22,127 nucleotides of DNA, from NCBI GenBank assembly GCA_000697335.1, contig JNEM01016752.1:1-22127 (forward strand), read 5' to 3'. Position numbers and translations under genes: made by a program. The stretch comes from Conidiobolus incongruus B7586. Lineage: Eukaryota; Entomophthoromycota; Entomophthoromycetes; Entomophthorales; Conidiobolaceae. Below the pieces are notes generated by a model. That model was not told where the DNA came from and ran no database searches. It worked only from the letters and a program-made list of their open reading frames with translations. How positions within the stretch are numbered: the stretch's first letter is position 1; every line of letters starts with the position of its first letter. Below, in pieces: positions 17,621 through 22,127 of the stretch.

Positions 17621-18528
17621 ACTATCAATTTTAATCAGTATTGAAGTACAAGTAAAACAAAATCAATCAACTATAAAGAATTAATTAAAAAGATATTCAA
17701 GTCTCAAGATAAATACAAGTAGCTATAAAGCCAAAGAAAAGAACCTGAACACTTTAATGGTAGAATAGAAGAAATGATTAGATTGTAAAAGAATCAAAAG
17801 CGAGGACAAAGGGTGAATATAAGCTAAAAATCTTAAATATGAAATGAGTTGAAAACAATGTGAATTTACCAAAAAGTATGGTGAATGGGTAGGCTTATAA
17901 CCTCTTTGAGGTCTTTTGGTTTGAATTGAATTTGTTGATTGAGAGTGGGGAAATCAACTGCATTCAACAAATGTAGAATACTTGAGTCCATTCTCTATTC
18001 CCAAATTAGGCATTAATTTCTTACTTTAATTAATGAATCAATTATAGTTTAGCCAATTTTATTTTAAATATGAAAGAATAAAATATTAACAGAATTATAG
18101 TTTAATAAGTTTTAGTTAAAAAGAATATAAAATTATGAGAATTATTTAATAAATAAAATTCTGTAAATTTATAAATAATAATTAGATAAAAATTCACTAA
18201 AATTTAATTAACATTAAAAAAAATCATTTAAATGAATTGTAATTAAAAATACGCTAAAATTTACCCACGAGTGTAGCAATAGATTATTATGTAATAATAA
18301 GCTAGTGAATTATTCTTTATTTAAATATTTTTAACTTAAAAAGATTTCATGTAAAAATACACTAATATTAATATTAGTGATAATAATACAAATTATCTAA
18401 TTCATATTGTTTATATAACAATCTCAAAACACTAATAATTACACATACTTGAAGTATAGCTAGTTTTAATGCTGAAGAGATGACTATCTTTAAATTGATC
18501 AAATCTACTTGTTAAATTATAAAACATT
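17621..18528. other. Upstream region of the tyrosinase gene
   Basis: The first 400 bp (about 17621-18020) is clearly less AT-rich than the rest and probably contains the tyrosinase promoter on the minus strand. I find no TATAAATA at the spacing used by the small genes. No other gene is visible. Confidence 0.4.
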
Positions 18529-18717
18529 GGATTTGAATAAGGCGTAAAGTTGGTTGGTTAAATTAACAGATTGATAAGTTGATGTTTAAAGTTGATTTGA
18601 ATATCACTTGATTAGCCCGATTCAAATTGATTTGAATCATCATTATTCAATTTGTAATCTGGATTCCGAGTTGGTGTGAATATAGTATTTATATTGGTTA
18701 ATCTGTTTATTCAATCC
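18529..18717. repeat. Imperfect 190-bp foldback sequence with a perfect central palindrome
   Basis: The centre is GATTCAAAT-TG-ATTTGAATC (18619-18638). The outer ends GGATTTGAATAA (18529-18540) and TTATTCAATCC (18707-18717) are inverted copies with one base difference. In between, AACAGATT and AATCTGTT (near 18570 and 18705) and TTGAATATCACTTGATT against AATCATCATTATTCAA also pair imperfectly. Size and symmetry suggest an old MITE-like foldback element, with no coding content. The background is rich in GATT/GAAT words, so part of the pairing may be chance. Confidence 0.4.
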
Positions 18718-21700
18718 TTGTTTTTTATTTTCAGATGATTCAACCTTAATTAAATATTTAATATATTTATCATAATAATATTTAGTTTTAATGGAACTTT
18801 CATTATAATATATTTTCCAAATTGATTAATATCAACCAATAATCAAATAAGTAATCTTTTTTACAAAACAAGGTTATTAAATTACTTGTATTTACATTTT
18901 TTATACTATCAATATCTTTTAAGTTCTATTCAACTGATTATTTTATGATATCAAATTATCAAGAAAAATTTCATAGAAAAAATTCCAGATATTAGAGTTA
19001 TAAATAACTCATACTTTGAACAAAACACTTTTAATTGGCTAACAGATTTTTAAATGATATTTATTCACACTAAATATCTAAAAATATATCAGTCCTTAAT
19101 ATTAGTTATTAGCTAAATTCAATTTATTTTTTAAGCGTTAAATCAGATTTCTAAATGGTCAATAGTATATAATTGAGAGAAAAAAAATTAAGTATAATGC
19201 TAATTATATGGAAGATTAATCGTGTGAAGTGAAGAATTTATGAAGAAAAATTAATGTATAAATTCGGTCACAATAGCTAAATTTATCCAAGTTAAATATG
19301 TTAATGGATTGATATTTACTTATTATATTAATCTGATTGAATAAAATCACGAATGTTTAGAATAAAATCAATTTGAATTACAAGCTCTCAGTTATAAAAT
19401 AAATATACTGTATTATTGAACTAATATAAATTATTAATTTTGATTGATTTTGATATTTATCATAAATATCCATATTATGAATTAACACTTAAATTTTATA
19501 GTTTACAAAATTTGAATCTGATAACTTGATGAAACTTAGTATCAATTATAAGCTTTTTATACTAAACGTATAAATATTTCACTGTTTAATATAAATTTTA
19601 ATCTTTAGTTAATCAATCAAATGAATATATATACTTTTGTGTCGATTATAATTGAATAAAGTATATAGACATATCTATAATATATAAAACATAGTTCTAG
19701 GTTATTAAAATATCGGTAGACTTAAATATATTTAATGATGTTATTATATAACAATATGATTTCATTCATATTATATATATAAAAGCACGATTTTCAAATC
19801 ATTCAATTTACTAAAACTATCTTTGATTATATAAACAATCAATCAAACAGAATTGAAATTTTATGTATCGAATAATCATAATTGAGATGGCCATTAACCA
19901 ACAATAATACTAATTATTTCATAATTATATCATATTTCATTTAATATCGTTATAATTTATTAAAATATCTTCCTAGACTTTTATCATTGATAACATATCA
20001 ATATATATAATATATTGAAATACCGATACGATGCATTGATAGTTCATTTTTCTAGAAATATTACTTTTTAAGTATATAATAGAATCAATGCTTTGGTATT
20101 TAATCAATATATTAAGTATTTTAGGTAATAAATTAAAAACCAAATATTTAACTTAAATCTGTATATAAAGGATTCATATTGAAATTTGGTGTAAAATAAT
20201 TTTTCCAATATATCAAATTTATTTTTTTAATATTATATTAATAATTTTAATGAAAATTATTTTTAAAAGTGACACTTAATGAATTTTTGATTATAATGCA
20301 GTTTAAGGTGAAAAATATCTCAAATCAGTTAACGTTAAAAATTTATAAACGTGAACTATGAAACTTGGCATGGAGATTAACTTAGAATTAATTTTTACTA
20401 AATTCAATAAATCTTTCAATTATAAATTTAATTTTACAGTTTAAATTCATATAATATAAAGCTGTTTAGGTTTTCAGTATTTTGATGATATTAAATATTA
20501 AATATTAAATTTTTTTCTATCATTCTGGTAAAATTAATATTATTATTATGCCAACATTGATTAATTATATATTATGATATTTATAAAATTAGAAATGTGA
20601 GATTTATAGATTATACGGTTATTATATATCGTACCACCAATGCATTTGTTTAACCTTTGATTTCAACTATGTAATATAAACTCCTTACAGCTAACTTTGA
20701 TCACTCATTCATTAAAGATCGTTTTAACTAATTGATCAAATATTTGAAATATCAATATCATATCTTATTTCTAGCATCAATTGTCATATTATAATGTAAT
20801 GAGTTGTATAATTTATTAAATATTTCTGTTAGATTGACTATAATTAACTTATTACAATATACTGATTATCAAATTTTGTATTAAATTTCAATATACTGTT
20901 TATCAATTCAATGAATTATTTCCTAAAATTATTCAGTCAAATTATATCATATGATTGTGTAAAAATGTGATTGAATAACATCTTTTCTCTATGTAATAAT
21001 TTATTTGTTCGTTTTATTTATTATATTATTGTAATAATAAGTGAAATTAAAAAATATTAATCAATGAGCTATCAAGTACTTAATTTATGAAACAATCATT
21101 CTATCAATTTATCAATTTATAACTACAATTCTGATTTACAAAACCCACTTGTTTATATTGATTTGGAATCAATTATTCAAATCCATTTATAAAGTAAATT
21201 AATCAGTATTTAAAGTTATTCTACCATGATTTAGGAAATATTTAATTCAAGTCAACTAATTTAATAAATGCTAAAAGTGATAACTTGAAATTTTAAACTT
21301 CAAATTAATATTAAAATTATTAATTAATTTTTCAAAAATTAAGGATAAAATTAATTTAAACATTCCTATATTTTATAATATAACCTTATTTATATAGTTT
21401 AAAATATGATATATTGTTGATTATCAGTAGTACATAATTTGAATATAAATCTTTAATTATCAAATCTTAAATTTAATATTGATAAAATAAAAAAATAAAT
21501 AAAATATAATATTAAATTATTCAATATTATTAAGGTCATATAATTAAATTTGATTAAACTGATCATATTATATATAATCTCAATTGGTTGGAATATCTAT
21601 CAATAAGGATAATTTTTATTACTATTTAATATTATTATTTATTCAAAAAATGATATTGCTATATATTATTCAAAATATTGAAAATTTTCAATTAACCTAT

Positions 21701-22127
21701 ATTATATTATAAAATATAATTGCTTTTTTATAAATTTAAATTTTATTAAATAATTTATATAATTTGATTATAAATAATTATTATTTAAAAAAATATAATA
21801 ATTTATAATATTAATAAAAATATATCTAATATTTAGAATAATATTATAATTAAAAATTTTATAATCAAAATTATTTCTTATAATTTATTTAATATTTATT
21901 TTGAAATATTTTTTTAAATTTACTTATTTTATTTTAAGATTATAAAGTTTAATTGAAATATTCTTTTTTAACAAATATTTTCAATTTGATAATAAATACT
22001 CTATCATATTAATTTGGATAATTTTTAGTAAATATTTTGTAATTATAAAATATTTTAATAAAATCTTAAATTAAAAATCTATATAATATTTTGATATCCT
22101 AAGAATAAACCAATAATAAATAAAAAT
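18718..22127. other. Long region without recognisable genes
   Basis: About 3.4 kb of AT-rich DNA with no long open frame, no tRNA and no readable transposase. Most has the ordinary intergenic composition of this genome. The last 480 bp (from about 21640) is almost pure A/T and resembles the decayed-repeat blocks at the left end, but I recognise no element in it. Confidence 0.45.

Noticed and set aside
1-22127. tRNA genes or CRISPR-like arrays
   Set aside because: No T-loop/A-box pair with cloverleaf pairing was found, and no regularly spaced direct repeats; the genome type also makes CRISPR implausible.

Overview
The window is very AT-rich and gene-sparse. It carries a three-exon nuclear gene for a mitochondrial carrier (introns of 82 and 101 bp with GTAAGT donors), a secreted tyrosinase, and decayed Tc1-type transposons, so it is eukaryotic and almost certainly fungal. 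Low GC, compact introns and a fungal-type tyrosinase with a long low-complexity tail suggest an early-diverging fungus, possibly an Entomophthoromycotina lineage such as Conidiobolus. That placement is an inference from composition and gene content only.

Layout. Positions 1-2850 hold no host gene. They contain an unexplained G/CpG-rich island (about 331-560), a near full-length decayed Tc1-type element on the minus strand with recognisable terminal inverted repeats (1111-2391), an exact 19-base copy of the Tn5 mosaic end used in Nextera libraries (2456-2474, almost certainly an artefact and possibly a false join), and the 3' part of a second Tc1-type family (2475 to about 2845). Positions 3366-7758 hold five small single-exon genes, all on the plus strand, for cysteine-free secreted proteins of 70-111 residues that share short modules: a local paralogous family. 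About 8258-9437 is a longer copy of the second Tc1 family. After 2.9 kb of apparently empty DNA comes a succinate/fumarate carrier gene (12407-13612, plus strand). It converges on a tyrosinase gene (15992-17620, minus strand). The last 4.5 kb has no gene that I can support.

Working together. The carrier is a housekeeping gene of C2/gluconeogenic metabolism, unrelated to its neighbours. The tyrosinase and the five small proteins all enter the secretory pathway, so a shared role at the cell or spore surface is possible, but nothing in the sequence links them directly. Four of the five small genes have a TATAAATA box 56-68 bp before the start codon, which also settles the start of the second gene. 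The small-protein cluster is the best candidate for something undescribed. The transposon relics contain no CpG at all, consistent with cytosine-deamination silencing of a RIP-like or methylation-driven kind.
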